A stretch of DNA of 64,000 nt from Apiospora phragmitis (Eukaryota > Ascomycota > Sordariomycetes > Amphisphaeriales > Apiosporaceae), in NCBI GenBank assembly GCA_038363925.1, contig JAQQWL010000003.1, forward strand, positions 310,001 through 374,000, in the 5' to 3' direction. Of this stretch, positions 10,498 through 22,406 are shown in pieces. The notes under the pieces were generated by a model that was not told the DNA's origin, ran no database searches, and was given only the letters and a program-made list of their open reading frames with translations. Position 1 is the first letter of the stretch. Each line of letters begins with the position of its first letter. Made by a program: the position numbers and the translations under genes.

Positions 10498-13122
10498 CGT
10501 TGTTCTGTTGATATAGAATCGGCGGGTGCGATCGGGGGTGGAAGCAGGGATGGGTCGGACAGGCAGGCGCGAGGCGCGAGTTGATGTACGACAGGTCGGA
10601 TGGCGGCTGATCTTTGGTAGGCTAGGTAGCCAGGGCACTGTGCAGTGCAGCCCAGTCAGAATGGGTCAAGGGTGCGTCAGGCGTCAAGCATCCAGCCGAT
10701 GAGTTGGCACGCGATTGGAGGAGTCAGGTAGGTTGGTGCATGGGCGGGATATGACACATAAGTTTGTTGTTGACGTCGCTATTGCTGCTGTTGCTGTTGT
10801 TTTGTTGTTGCTTTCTCGTGGAAGAACTGCTCGGCCTAAGTAATACAGGCACAGACAAACAGAGACAAGTTAGTAGTAGTATGTGCGAATAACGAGGCCT
10901 CAAGATGGACCAGACCAGGCCTGGCGATGTGTGTCGGTCGGGTAAGTATAGTCAGTACTCAGTACGACTGCTGCTGATGATGGAGGAACATTGGCGTCAA
11001 TTGCACAAGCGTGTTCGGGCCGGATGGAAATGATGGAGGGGCTGGGCGGAGGCCCCGGGGCGACCGATGCCAAGCTTTCTGGTCGGGATCTTTGTAGGAT
11101 TTGCAAGACACACACACACTACTGTGAAGAAGAAAAAGAAGAAGAATAAGAAGCAAGATGTGACCTGGAAGTCGAAGAAGAAGATGTTGGTACCGTGTTT
11201 GTCGGTTTGGCCTGGTTTGTTTTGTTTTCTACATGCATGTATGTATGTTGAGGGGAGGGCAACCAAACTGGATGGTTGAGGGCAGCAAGTTGCAAGCATT
11301 GGAAGTGCCTGAGGGAGGAGGAGGAGGAGGGACCTAACCTGCTAACCTTAGCCTGTGCTTCTAACTGTTCTTCACTGTTCAGTGTCAGGCACAGCGCGTC
11401 AACCAAAAAGGGCCTTCTTCTAGCACTAAGTCTGTTTCAGCGCCAATGACTTTGGCATTTTGTTCATCATTTCGCCATTCTGGTCGTTGACGAACGTAGC
11501 TACATACTTACATGTAATCATTATCACATTGGCAGTTGTTGGGGGAAATCAAACATCATATGTCATGGCATGTCAATTGCTTCTGGCATTGCGTGTCTCC
11601 TCAGCTTCCTGCAGCTCGACCTTGCAATGCAGCTCGCAGACAGAGCGCTCTCTCTGAGTGGCAAGCGTCTATTAGTAAATAATGCACTGCTTACTCCGTA
11701 CCATCAGCCAAGAATCCCCCCTGGCTGAAACATAGGACCAGCACACACACAGGCGCAAACCATGGAAGTGGAAACACGTCCATCCAGCCCGTTGGCTAAA
11801 ACATGATGCAGGTGTACAAATATATAAGTTGAGTAGGGTGCAGGCCTCGTCAGCTTGCGTCCAGTAAACAAGACGCCATTGGCAGAGCCGTCTGGCCTAT
11901 GGGGCTCTTCCCGCAGAAGAAGCGCCCTTCTTTCCTGGGTGCTATTCTTGGAGCTCTCTTATCAGTCTTGAGCCAACGGTGGTCATGATCATACCTCACT
12001 ACTCACTCACTTCACCCACGTCCATCTCATGAGACAAGCACCCCGTATGCAAGAGACCGTGACCTGCCCACAACAGAATGCGGAGGCGGGGTCCAATTCC
12101 CTGCATGTGGCCTAGCTCTCTGCCCATGAGCACATCCTTATCTCTCCAAAGCGTCCATCATCTCTGCCGCGTGCCATGTGCGAAATCGGCAGTTCGTTGC
12201 AGCATCCCCCAGTTAATCTGCTCTGCTGACCAATAAAGTCCATGCCCCCTTGTGGTTGGTATGTATTCTAGATGAACATGAACTGTTCAACAGTCGAGGC
12301 GTTTCGGTGCCTTGTCAATCATGTCTGCGCCCATCTACACCTAGAAGGTTTAGCCACCTATCCCGGCATGACACCTGTGTGAGTATATGTACTTAAGTAA
12401 ATGTGAACATGCGCAACGGTCGACATGTCCCCGCGATGCAATGCGAATCAATAGTAGCTTGCTTCTAGCATAAAAGTCCAGCACCTCGTGAACGCCAAGG
12501 TGAAACATTCCGAGTCAGTTGACAGCACCGATGTTGATGTTGATAGATCTGATCAATCTGATATACGACTATATATACACCGGTCCGGGTGCCGAAGCCT
12601 ATATATACCGGGTCTAGCCACTGATCAGCGCATCCTGACAGACCGGATGCCGTCCATCACGCCAAGACTTATGCGCCAAGATCTACCATACATGATGAAT
12701 AAAGATCAGAGAGCATTATTGGCTTTCATAGAAATACACCAAATGCAATGTGCAACTCGAGCGAGAAGCGTTTGCCACCCCACGCAAACATACGACCTAT
12801 TCCCTCGGTTGCGGTACAAAGAGTGGAATGTGTTGGTCATGGAGGCCAGGAAAACAAATCACCACTGCCAAATCCCCAAAAGTACTGGACTGGAGGAGAT
12901 GGATTGTAAGTTCGAGACTTAGATTAGGAGGTATGTAGTCTAAGTAATATGGCTTGTGTAGTAGTATATAACATAGAAAAAGGCCAAGTGTATCTCATGC
13001 AATCCCTAACGCTAAGCAGATCTAAAGTAGGTATATCTCTATCCACAGGGAAAAGCCCTCCCAAAACCGTGTGTGTGATGATGTACAAGAGAAGGAATAA
13101 AACGCCATGGAAACCAAATGCA
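10498..13122. other. 2.6-kb intergenic region, no firm gene
   Basis: This probably contains the SIP5 promoter and leader on its left side and the 3' side of the P450 on its right. A TATATAAG motif at about 11821 precedes a 29-codon ORF at 11899, which is too short to support. The 144-codon frame at 12488-12922 has no recognisable domain. Confidence 0.4.
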
Positions 13123-14948
13123 TCAAGAGTACCAGCAGCAGCCGCCGCTGACTAGGCCTCGGACTTCGGGGGGCCACTTGACGCGCTTCTCGGCGCGCAC
13201 GTACAGGTTGGTCGGGCGGATCAGCTGGAACATGGGGTCGTAGTCGACGCTGACGTCGCCGGCCTTGGCGAAGCGGTAGCGGTAGACGAGCTTGGGCAGG
13301 AAGACCTTGACCTCCTGCAGCGCGAAGTTGAAGCCGATGCACATGCGCGGCCCCGTCGCGAAGGGGATGTAGGACGCCGTCGGCCGGTTCTTGACCGCCT
13401 CGGAGCTCCAGCGGTCCGGGTCGAAGTGCGCCGGGTTGTCCCAGATGGCCGGGTTGTTGTGGATGTGGTGGATGGCCGGGATCACGATGGCGTCCTTGGG
13501 CAGCTTGTAGCCGCCCGGCAGCACCATGTCGACCTTGGCCGTGCGCGCGGGCTGGTACGACGGGTTGTGCTTGCGCTGCGTCTCCTTGATGTAGGCGTCC
13601 AAGAAGGTGAGCTTCTGGGTGAGTTCCGGCGTGATGGCCGTGTCCTCGTCGACGTCGTTGTCCACGAGCTCCTGCAGGATCCGCTCCTGCATCCCCGGGT
13701 ACGCCACCAGGCCGTACAGCAGCCACGAGAGCAGCGAGCTCGTCGTCGTGAAGCCGGCGCCCGTCGCCACGACCAGAGGTTCGCGGATCTTTTCGATCGG
13801 CAGCTTGTTGCCCTTGCTGTCGGTTGCGCGAAGGACGTAATCTGTTTGTAGCCGTTAGTAAACCGTTTCTGAACGAGCGAGGTTTGAAATCAAGAAGTTT
13901 GCAGCTTTCGACTTACCAACCATGTTCTCGGCCTTGACGGCGGCCTCCTGGAGCTCGAGGTCCTCGACGCCCTTGGAGGCGTCCTCGATGGACTTGTTGA
14001 TCATGGCCTCGATGTGGGTGCGGGCGGCGCGCAGCTGGGCGGGGGCGCCGAACGGCATGCTCGCGTACCAGCTGCCCATCGAGGTGATCTTCTTGTTGAG
14101 CTCGAGCGACTGGGCGATGCGCATGACCATGGCGTGCAGGGGCGCGTCGACGGCCTCGAAGTGGCCAAAGTCCATGCCCAGCACGAGTTTGCCGACGGCC
14201 TGCGAGCCGAGCTTGAGCATGTACGGGTACACGTTCCAGGCCTCGTCGCGGCCGTCGAGCTCGTCGAAGACCTTGAACGCGTCCTCGACCGTCTTCTGCA
14301 TCGTCGGGGCGTAGTGCCGCACCGCCTTCGGGCCCAGCGCGGGCGGCAGGAACTTGTGGGTGAGCCGCCACTCCTCGGTGTCGGTGTCGCCCAGGAAGAC
14401 GCCCGACTCCTGGTTCTTGATCGGGTGCAGCGGGTGGCCCGGGATGATGCGCTTGGTGAAGAACTCGCTCTCGCCGAAGACGATCTGCGACAGGGCCGGG
14501 TCGTTGGTGTGGTAGACGGTCGAGCCCATGTTGCACGTCTTGATCAGGGGGCCGTACCGCTCGAACAGCCGCTGGTGGTTGCCCAGGTGGTCCGGGTACA
14601 CCTCGAAGTAGTTGCCGATGTGCGGCAGGCCCTTGGGGCCGGGCACTTCTCGGACTGCCTTACCATCGACCGAGATGGCGATGGGGCCCTCGGCCTCGAG
14701 CACGTCGGCCAGGGCCACCAACGCTTCATCTTGCGACACGAAACCGACGCCTATAGAAAATGAGAATGTCAGCAACTGAGAGTAATTAATCAATGAAGCG
14801 CTTTCTCGGCATACCTTTGGAATCCACAATGGCGAAATAGGGATGCCACCAGCTGTCGCAGCTCATCCTCACCAATCGTCGCCGGCACGTCGATTTCTCG
14901 GGCCGTGGAGGCGTCCTCGCCCAACAGGTAAAAGCTCTTTGTCGACAT
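13123..14948 (-). CDS. Cytochrome P450 with non-canonical N-terminal domain
   Basis: This is a heme-thiolate monooxygenase of unknown substrate. The exons are 14948-14815, 14750-13917 and 13841-13123, separated by introns of 64 and 75 nt. The P450 core starts after VPGPKGLPHIGNYFEVYPDHLGNHQRLF. The I-helix region is VVATGAGFTTTSSLLSWLLYG, the K-helix ExxR is ETQR, and the heme-binding loop is FATGPRMCIGFNFALQ (FxxGxRxCxG). The N-terminal 85 or so residues are not a membrane anchor: they alternate short beta-like segments (SFYLLGED, IDVPATIGEDELRQLV, GPIAISVDGKAV), so the enzyme may be soluble. Two frame anomalies occur. In exon 1, GGG at 14840-14842 seems one base long; removal gives ...VASYFAIVDSKGVGF. 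In the last exon, the six-G run 13168-13173 seems one base long; removal ends the protein ...KWPPKSEA with its stop at 13152. Confidence 0.82.
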
Positions 14949-16729
14949 TTTGGCGCCCTGGTCTGGGGGAAGGATCGAAGAGGAGGAGACGATCTGACGA
15001 AAGATCTAAGGTTAAAGAGGGCTGCGATACCACTATGCGTTGCAGTTCGTACGGTTGTTGTCTGAGTTGTGAACCACTAACATACGAGAGTGAACACACA
15101 AACACACATACATACACACACACACAGACAAACGGGGGAGTGGGTGGGCAAGGCAGAGACGGGGTCGATCGAAAGATATTGGAATTCAGAAATATGCGAT
15201 CTGGGCTATACATGTACTACGGTAATGTAGCATCCCAAAGAGCTCTCCAGTCTATTCCCAAGTGGCCAAAGGGTCAGGGAGTTCACCACATAGCCATGAT
15301 TTGATTTCGGAATGCCGAGGCACCCCTCTGTTTTTCGACCGCGGTCCAGGACCCAGGAAAGCCCATTGTCGCGCTCGCCTACCTGACTAATGCGCTATGG
15401 CGAAGTTGCCGTCGGAGACGGACATGCTAATGTCTTCGATCTGGTTGGACCAGTTGGCAGTTTGAGACGAAAGACACGAAAAGAAAAAACCAGAATTAAA
15501 AAAAAAAGGAGAGCCCAAGTTCGCAATGGTCCGGGCCCCCCCTGGTCGTTCGTAGAGGATTTTTTGCTAAAAAGCGGGAAGGGATGCGGGCATGACCGGG
15601 ACGGACACTCTTTAGGGGCCCTCAGGCCCTTTCTAGAAGCCAGCAACGAAAGAAGATGCATCGAAATAGGTAGCGGGGCCGATCCAAGTACCGCGGATCG
15701 AAGGGTATGTTAGGGTGTCCAGGTGTCAGAACCCCTAGCCCCGTCGGATGTCAATCAGGGGCTCCAGAAATGAGTTTAAGGGATCCTACAGTCGGTAGTG
15801 CTAGCCGGACCTGGCAAGGCTTGTCGTCACCCTCTCCCGGCGGGCTTGACGTTGCAATGTCAACAAGATTGCGAGACATAGAGCGAAAAACGAGAGGATG
15901 GCAAAGCCCGAGGATAAGAAATAGCATGATGTTCCCATTAAAAATCGACTACAAACCCGATGAAGAGATAAGGACAAGTGTCTATTCTCTCTCGTCAAGG
16001 CATGATGATCTCCGAGACTTCTGCTTCGAATTGATGCATTCGCGAGTCACTAACCATAACATTGTGATATATCATACAAGATGGGTTATACCGCGCCTTT
16101 GGCCACCCCGGTCGCTCCGTCACCGAGGCTTCCGGAGCCCGGAGTCATGCTGGCATGACGCATTGCTTAGCAGCTTATGTACATACGTCCCGGACTCAAC
16201 CCGTATCCATAGCATACATATGCGCGTACACGTATTCTGCAGTCCGTATCTCCAGTGAGTTTTTTCAGTTCCTGACCGTCGCACGTAGGGCTTTTGTGAT
16301 GGGACATTGGCCGTCCACTTTGTCCCAGGCAGCTTAAGTAATGCCGCGATGTGGCCGAAATGGAGCACGGAGCCACTAGAGATTTAAAGCCAATCTTTGC
16401 CAGGTCCCACTGCGCCCGCCCATGAGCCTCGGCTCGGCATCCCGCTACTTTTTTAGTCTTAGTCATGCCGCGGCCCTGTTCGATTTGGTAGGAGGACGGG
16501 GTCCGGTATCGAGACAAGGTTTGGACGGTGGGTTCCGCCTGGCCCCTGGTACGGCAGTAAGTAGGTAGGGACCCGAAGGCGGCTACTCTACTATCGTAAA
16601 AAAGGTAGGGAGTCCTCGAAGAACCCCCCGTGACCCTGACAATTTTCCATCTTGGAGAGACGAGACTGCTGCTTGTGTGATCTTTTTCTTTGCACATCAT
16701 CAATCGTCCAGTACTGCACATCACCAGAC
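14949..16729. other. Divergent promoter region, P450 / b5 reductase
   Basis: This is the intergenic space between two divergently transcribed redox genes. It includes a short CA-rich repeat near 15108-15126. Open frames inside (for example 15707-16258) have no recognisable domain or splice support. Confidence 0.45.
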
Positions 16730-18252
16730 ATGTCGGCCTCAGCAGATACCGAGTTCTCCGCCAAGGAGGTTGCTCTCCATAGAGAGGCTTCCGATGCCTG
16801 GATGACCATCCACGGCGAAGGTGCGTTTGTTTATTCTCGACTGGCTTCGCCCAGAGAAAATGATGGTGACGTTTGCTAACAGGACTTAGTGTATGATGTG
16901 ACCAAGTACCTCCATGACCACCCTGGAGGCGCCGATGTGCTGGTAGAGGCGGCCGGCATGGATGCCTCCGAGGCCTTCGACAACGCGGGCCACTCGGAAG
17001 ACGCCTTCGAGATCATGGAGCAGTACCGCATCGGCAAGCTCAAGGGCGCCAAGAAGTTCGGCGCCCAGCCCGTCAAGGTGACGCTGCAGCCGCCCGTCGA
17101 GACGAAGAAGACCGCCGCCGCCGGCAAGGGCCTGGCCGTCTCTAAGGGCGTCGCCGCGTCCGCCCTCGCCGCCGGCGCCCTCGGCGGCCTGTATTACGCC
17201 GCCAGCCTGATGGACCGCGAGATCATCCCGGCGTCGATGCTACAGCAGCTCAGCCAGGCCCTCGCCCCGCTCGGCGGCCTCGGCGGCGGCATGTCGAAAC
17301 GCCAGGGAGGGGGAGGTCTCGGGTTCTTCGAGGGCATCCTCGCGGCCTCGGCCGCCTTCGCCGTCGCCGGCACCATGGCCAGCCACGAGTTCTCCAAGAT
17401 GGTCGACTTCCACGCCAACATCTTCGCCAACCCCACGCACATGCGCGTGCCCAAGTCGCCCCGGCCGGACCCCCTGCTGCAGCGCGGCTGGCTGCACCCG
17501 TCGACGTACCAGACGCTGCCACTCGTCGAGAAGGTGCTGGTGGCGCCCAACGTCTACCGTTTTGTGTTTGAGCTGCCGAGCCCCAACGACGTGGTGGGCC
17601 TGCCCATCGGCCAGCACGTGTCCATCGCGGGCCCCGTCGAGGGCAACAACAACAAGTCCGTCAGCCGGTCCTACACGCCCGTGTCCAACAACTCCGATAA
17701 GGGCGTGCTGGAGCTGGTGATCCGGTGCTACCCGGACGGGCAGCTGACGGGCGGCTACCTGTCGAAGCTCCAGGTCGGCGACGAGGTGCAATTCCGGGGC
17801 CCCAAGGGCGCCATGCGCTACCGCCGCGGCCTCTGCCGGCGCATCGGCATGCTGGCGGGCGGCACCGGCATCACGCCCATGTACCAGCTGATCCGGGCCA
17901 TCTGCGAGGACGAGCGCGACACGACGCAGGTGAGCCTGGTCTACGCGAACCGGACCGAGGCCGACATGCTGCTGCGCGCCGAGCTCGAGGCCTTCGCGCG
18001 CCGCTACCCCCGCAACCTGCGGCTGCACTACCTGCTCGACACGGCCCCCGAGAGCGGGAAGTGGGCATACGGGTCGGGCGCGTCAACAAGGAGGTCATGG
18101 CTCAGTACTTCCCCGCGCCCGCGCCCGACGCCAAGATCATGATCTGCGGGCCGCCCGGCATGGTCAAAGGCGCCACGGGGGCGCTGGTCGAGCTCGGCTT
18201 CGAGAAGGCCGGGGCGACGTCCAAGATGAGCGACCAGGTCTTCGTCTTCTAG
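16730..18252 (+). CDS. Cytochrome b5 / NADH-cytochrome b5 reductase fusion
   Basis: A membrane-tethered electron-transfer flavoprotein with its own heme domain. Exon 1 (16730-16820) begins MSASADTEFSAKEVALHREASDAWMTIHGE. An intron at 16821-16889 (branch GCTAAC) joins to VYDVTKYLHDHPGG, the b5 heme loop with its axial His, and the second His follows in DNAGHSEDAF. A hydrophobic Ala/Gly-rich segment around residues 115-140 and another near 180-200 follow. The reductase part has the FAD motif SRSYTPVS, the NAD-binding GMLAGGTGITPMYQL, and the C-terminal CGPPGMVKG...VFVF. Frame breaks at GGG 18071-18073; one extra G restores ...KWAYGVGRVNKEVMAQYF and gives 484 residues. The domain order b5-hydrophobic linker-CBR is known in fungi. 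The physiological partner is not visible from sequence. Confidence 0.88.
18071..18073 (+). other. Apparent 1-nt deletion in b5 reductase CDS
   Basis: The NAD-binding domain loses frame exactly at a GGG run. With GGGG it continues into the conserved VGRVNKEVM and CGPPGMV motifs, which otherwise lie in a different frame. Confidence 0.8.
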
Positions 18253-18933
18253 ATTCTGGCTGTCTGTCTGTCTTTGAAGTGTAATTGGTTTTAATGCATA
18301 CCTATGCTTCGATGTATTATTATATGAACATACACTAGGTGGGATGGCGTCTCATTGGGCGGCTACGGCTGTGTGTTTTTGGGAGACGATGGGCAGTAGA
18401 GCCCATCGTCATCATGCATCAACTTCCATCGTTGTTCTGGAAGTTCTCGGAATGTGGAACTAGCTACATCATACCAGCATTTTCTTTCCTTTGTCATATA
18501 GAAAGATTTAGATTTCTAGAGACAACGATATCCTCACTTTCTATGCTTCTCTATTTTGAATACTTCTCTATACGTCTCCGAACTAATTACCACGTTAATC
18601 ACAACTAGCGTTTCCATCGACAGCTACTGCGTCAGCAACCATCTATCCCAGCTGCCGTACGTGGCTGAGTATCCTACTTTGAACCTGTCATCATGAGGGG
18701 GGTTATATATATATATACTTGGGTGGTATATTCAGCGAAGCCAGGTATCATGTTGCTCAGGTATTCACATTAATTATCCGACGAAATACATCGCAGACAC
18801 ACGCAACTACAACTCTTCCATGTACAGTTTTCGAACGCCCCCCTTTCTTTTTCTACCTCGTGGCAACCTCTACTACCACTTGGCTTTGGCGAGGATGCTT
18901 GCTTGCTCGATTTGATCCCTCTTACCCACCTAA
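18253..18933. other. Convergent 3' region
   Basis: AT-rich sequence between the b5 reductase and AA8 stops, with a short (TA)n tract near 18706-18718. No gene seen. Confidence 0.5.
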
Positions 18934-19476
18934 CTAAAGCATTGCAACCGCGCGAGTTTCTTTCCTTCTCTCTTCAAGCCTAGTTCCGACATCAGCGCCC
19001 AAGTCCCGCCGAACCCTCTCCATGAACCGCAAAGGCGCGCGGCGGAGCCCAGCAACACCGAGGCCGGCATTGACATTGATGCCAGCCGCGCCCGTGCCGT
19101 TGCCGGCGACGGTGTTCTTGGCGACCCACTCGTCGAAGCTGGCCGACTTGGCGGCCGGCAGGTCGTGGTACCAGTGGCCGACGCTGTCGTGGATGCTAAA
19201 CGTAGAGGTGTTGTCGCTGGGGGTCGCGACCGGGTTGGCCGAGAAGGCGTAGGCGAAGCGGGCCTCCTGGCTCGCGTCCACGGTGAAGGGCTCGCCCGTG
19301 AAGTCGGTCCAGCTGCTGCAGCCCTTGCAGAGGGCGGTGAACTTCATCGTGTCGCCCGTGATGCCCGTGCCCTTGAGGATCTGGTAGGTGGCGTCGGGGT
19401 AGGCCGAGGGTGGGGAGTAGCCGCTGTTTTTGGGGTTGGGGGTGTTAGTGAGGTGTTGTTGACTTGACGGGATCTA

Positions 19477-19544
<68 letters not shown>

Positions 19545-20028
19545 AACATACAAGGCCATCCGCGACGAGTGCATGACCTGGTCGCCGTTGGGCCAGAGGA
19601 TAGTCAGCGGGTTGTAGGTCATCTGCCCGGCCCAGGCCCAGCCGACCCAGCCGAGGCTCTTGGGCGCCTCGATCTGGAGGATGACGTCGTAGGGCTGGCC
19701 CGGCTCGATGGTCTCGGGCAGGGCGACGCGGAACTGGATCCCGTCGGTGCTCGGGTACTGCTGGAACGCGATGCCCGTCTCGGCGTCGGTGTAGGGCACC
19801 GACTCGGCTTGGGCCGCGGCTGTTTGCGGGGGGACATCGTCAGCTCAGCAAACTTACTGGATATAGGGGACGGCAAGGGGCCAGGGGAAGGGTAAAAAGA
19901 GGGGAGATAGATAGAAGGACAGAGAGATAGATGGGGAGCAAGCGATGGAGTATGAGCGAGGGGAATCCTTTTGACTTACCGGTCCCGACAAGGCCGGTTG
20001 CGACGGCGGTGATCGATGACCACTTCAT
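18934..20028 (-). CDS. Secreted AA8 (CDH-type) cytochrome domain protein
   Basis: An extracellular b-type heme protein related to the N-terminal cytochrome domain of cellobiose dehydrogenase (CAZy AA8), which passes electrons to lytic polysaccharide monooxygenases. The exons are 20028-19980, 19819-19552 and 19423-18934. The introns are 160 and 128 nt, and the second holds a long AG microsatellite. The product has 268 residues. A signal peptide MKWSSITAVATGLVGTAAAQA is followed by the CDH-cyt fold. The probable heme Met is M83 in GWAWAGQMTYNPL; a candidate heme His is in FSIHDSVGHWYHDL (about residue 184). A CxxC at residues 138-141 may be a disulfide. No dehydrogenase domain, CBM or GPI signal follows; the tail is basic. 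A TATAAG box on this strand at 20131-20126 sits about 100 bp upstream of the start. Confidence 0.85.
19481..19540. repeat. (AG)30 microsatellite in AA8 intron 2
   Basis: Thirty uninterrupted AG units (CT on the coding strand) sit just 10 nt inside the intron from its GTATGT donor. They give a long polypyrimidine tract at the 5' end of the intron. Confidence 0.95.
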
Positions 20029-20125
20029 GATGTCGGCAGTAGTAGAGATTGAAATTCGCCTTGTGAGATGCGGGTGGGATGAGCAGCTTGTGTTACTATT
20101 TTTGCCTGCCAGGCGAATGCGACTA

Positions 20126-20131
20126 CTTATA
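20126..20131 (-). promoter_or_regulatory. TATA box of the AA8 gene
   Basis: TATAAG on the minus strand, 98 bp before the ATG, at a spacing compatible with a short leader. It is assigned from position and consensus only. Confidence 0.5.
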
Positions 20132-22406
20132 CCTGATGAGCTGCACAGCAATCGCCCGTCCTCCGTATATCAATATTGCCTCCACCCGGTCAAGGGTCCT
20201 GGGCCGGCCACAGCGTCATAATAATATGGAAGCACTGTCCGCCGCGTGGGCAAGCAACCTTGCCGAATGCCCACCCCCTGGGACTGCCCCCAAAATCGAA
20301 ATGTGATTTCGGGACAAGCCCGCCGTCCTCCCGTGTCGAGTTGCTGAATTGCCTTCCCTAATTCCGGTCCCACCGCCTTGAGGGAGTTGCATTCGCTTGA
20401 AGAGGAAGCGGGAGGTGGGAATCTTTCGGATTTATAAGCAGGGCGAATGGCCGTCGATCCCTCTCCTTTGAACTTGGCTCCGTACGAACGCAATTCTGTG
20501 TGTTCTTCATCTCAAAAGGGGAATTCCGGTTCGTGTCTTCTTTTATTGCCGCTGCGCCCTTTGGTGCAATGTCGTGAAACGAACGTACTGTGTCCCATTT
20601 TGGAGAAGGATTTCCTGGACAGGTCGGGACCCCTAACATCATCACACAGCGTTTCTGTAATACGAAGGCTCCCATTGGTCAATGAAGTGCCGGCACGTAT
20701 AGTAGATTCCCTTGGCCCTTAGACGCCCTTAATATAAACGACACGTCCGCCGACCGCAGGGGCGATCATCCCGCGATGGTAGGTGGACCAAATGCGACCA
20801 AGAAAGATGTCAATCAGGCTAATCGGGCCAAAACGTCGTCTGCCTCCGTTGCGCATTCACGGACTAGATCGACGTCAATACTGACAAGGGCAATCCAGCC
20901 TACGATAGAGAAATGATTGTCTGTATCATGTTGACGGAAAAGTGCGCCTAAACCTTGCCCCTTTTTTATTAATTCGTGGGCGGATTCACGTCGATGTGAG
21001 GAAGTGCAGTCTTTATTGAGATTATTGAGAGAAGAAGAAGATAAACCCTGGTCCTCATGCGAGCTCTCTCTCCCTCTCTCCCTCTCTGAGTAAGTACATG
21101 TAGTCGACCGACCAATTGAAATCACCAATGTGCGCACGTACAAGAGACTATGCAGCCACTTTGCATATCCCGCGTGTTTATCAATCAAGTCAAATCCGAC
21201 TCCCTGTCTGTTGAAACACAGCGTCATATCTACTTACTTGTACTTTACTTGGCGTGCCGACCTGGAAATCTTGAGTAGCAAGATGCCCTATTGCATATTC
21301 GGCTATCTGAGATGTATATATCCCAGAGAGCGAAAGTATTCGTATTTTCGCAACCAGGCGAATGAATTTCATGCCACTTCTTTTTTTTCATCAGAGACAT
21401 TGATTCCAAGGCTTCTCTCGCTTAAAGACGGGATCGGCCGAGAGAAAGATGACGTGCTTTGTTATCTCTCACACTGCCCACTTACACGGCCCCTCTGCCC
21501 CTCACTTCCCAGGCAGCGACTCAGCGGAGACGAAACGAAACGATCTGGAACAAAACCATCAAAAGAAACGCCTGACAGGCCTGACTCTTGAGGGGAGAAG
21601 AAGAAGGGACAAAATGAACAAGGACGTAATCGAACTCGGGTCGGCTCGGACTTAAGACCCGAGCGAGATCTCACTCCTACTAGGGAGTAGTAGTACATAC
21701 TAACAGCGCTATGCGATTAGTGCACATAGCGCCCGAGGGAGTCGCCGAGAACAGAAAAACCAGAAGGGCGAAGAAGGAAAAAAGGTTACTGTAAGACTGA
21801 TGAGACGGTCACGCCCGCTTCGTGATTCATTATCGCGGGGTTAGTCAGTGGGCTGGAACTTGGAATACCTCGAGTTTAGCTTCTGTTCTATTTTGCAGGA
21901 TTTGTTTTTATCTCCTTGGATTATTAGTTATATGTGCTGCCCGAATAGATATATCCATCTTCCACCTCTGAAAGCACCAACAAGCTCTAGATCTTTTTAT
22001 ACTGTTTCATTTCTTGCTAGTGCTGCTACTTACTGCACGATCGATCTCCTTCCTAGGTAGCGTCCGGCCAGAGAGAGACGAGTTGACCAGTTGACGTTGA
22101 TTAAAGCCTGTCAAATCTGCACATCACCCCTCCCCCACATTGGACCCCTGGAAACGGCCGCGGTTTGCGTCGCCGATCTTTTTTGCTGTCGTGCTTTGTT
22201 TGCGATATCGCGACATCCAAGGTCGATAAAAAAAAAACCCCCCGGAACGAGCCGTAAGACGCTTGTGAAGAGAGGACAGATCATGTCTCTGTAGTTACTG
22301 AAGTATCTCACTACTCTCTTTACAAACAACAACTATCTACCCGGATCATCAGAAGTTACCTATTACTCTACTACCCATAATTCAACCACCACCACCACCA
22401 CCCACC
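20132..22406. other. Divergent intergenic region, AA8 / AKR
   Basis: About 2.3 kb with no supportable gene. A tRNA-Leu-like anticodon arm near 21640-21660 has no matching D or T arm. Sequence directly before 22407 is a CCA-rich leader. Confidence 0.45.

Noticed and set aside
11899..11988. 29-codon ORF after a TATATAAG element
   Set aside because: Too short to exceed chance, with no conserved pattern.
12488..12922. 144-codon frame in the P450/SIP5 gap
   Set aside because: No domain, signal peptide or splice support; sequence looks like ordinary intergenic DNA.
21630..21700. tRNA-Leu-like anticodon arm (CTTAAGA loop)
   Set aside because: No D-arm, T-arm or acceptor pairing can be formed around it, and the stem has a mismatch.
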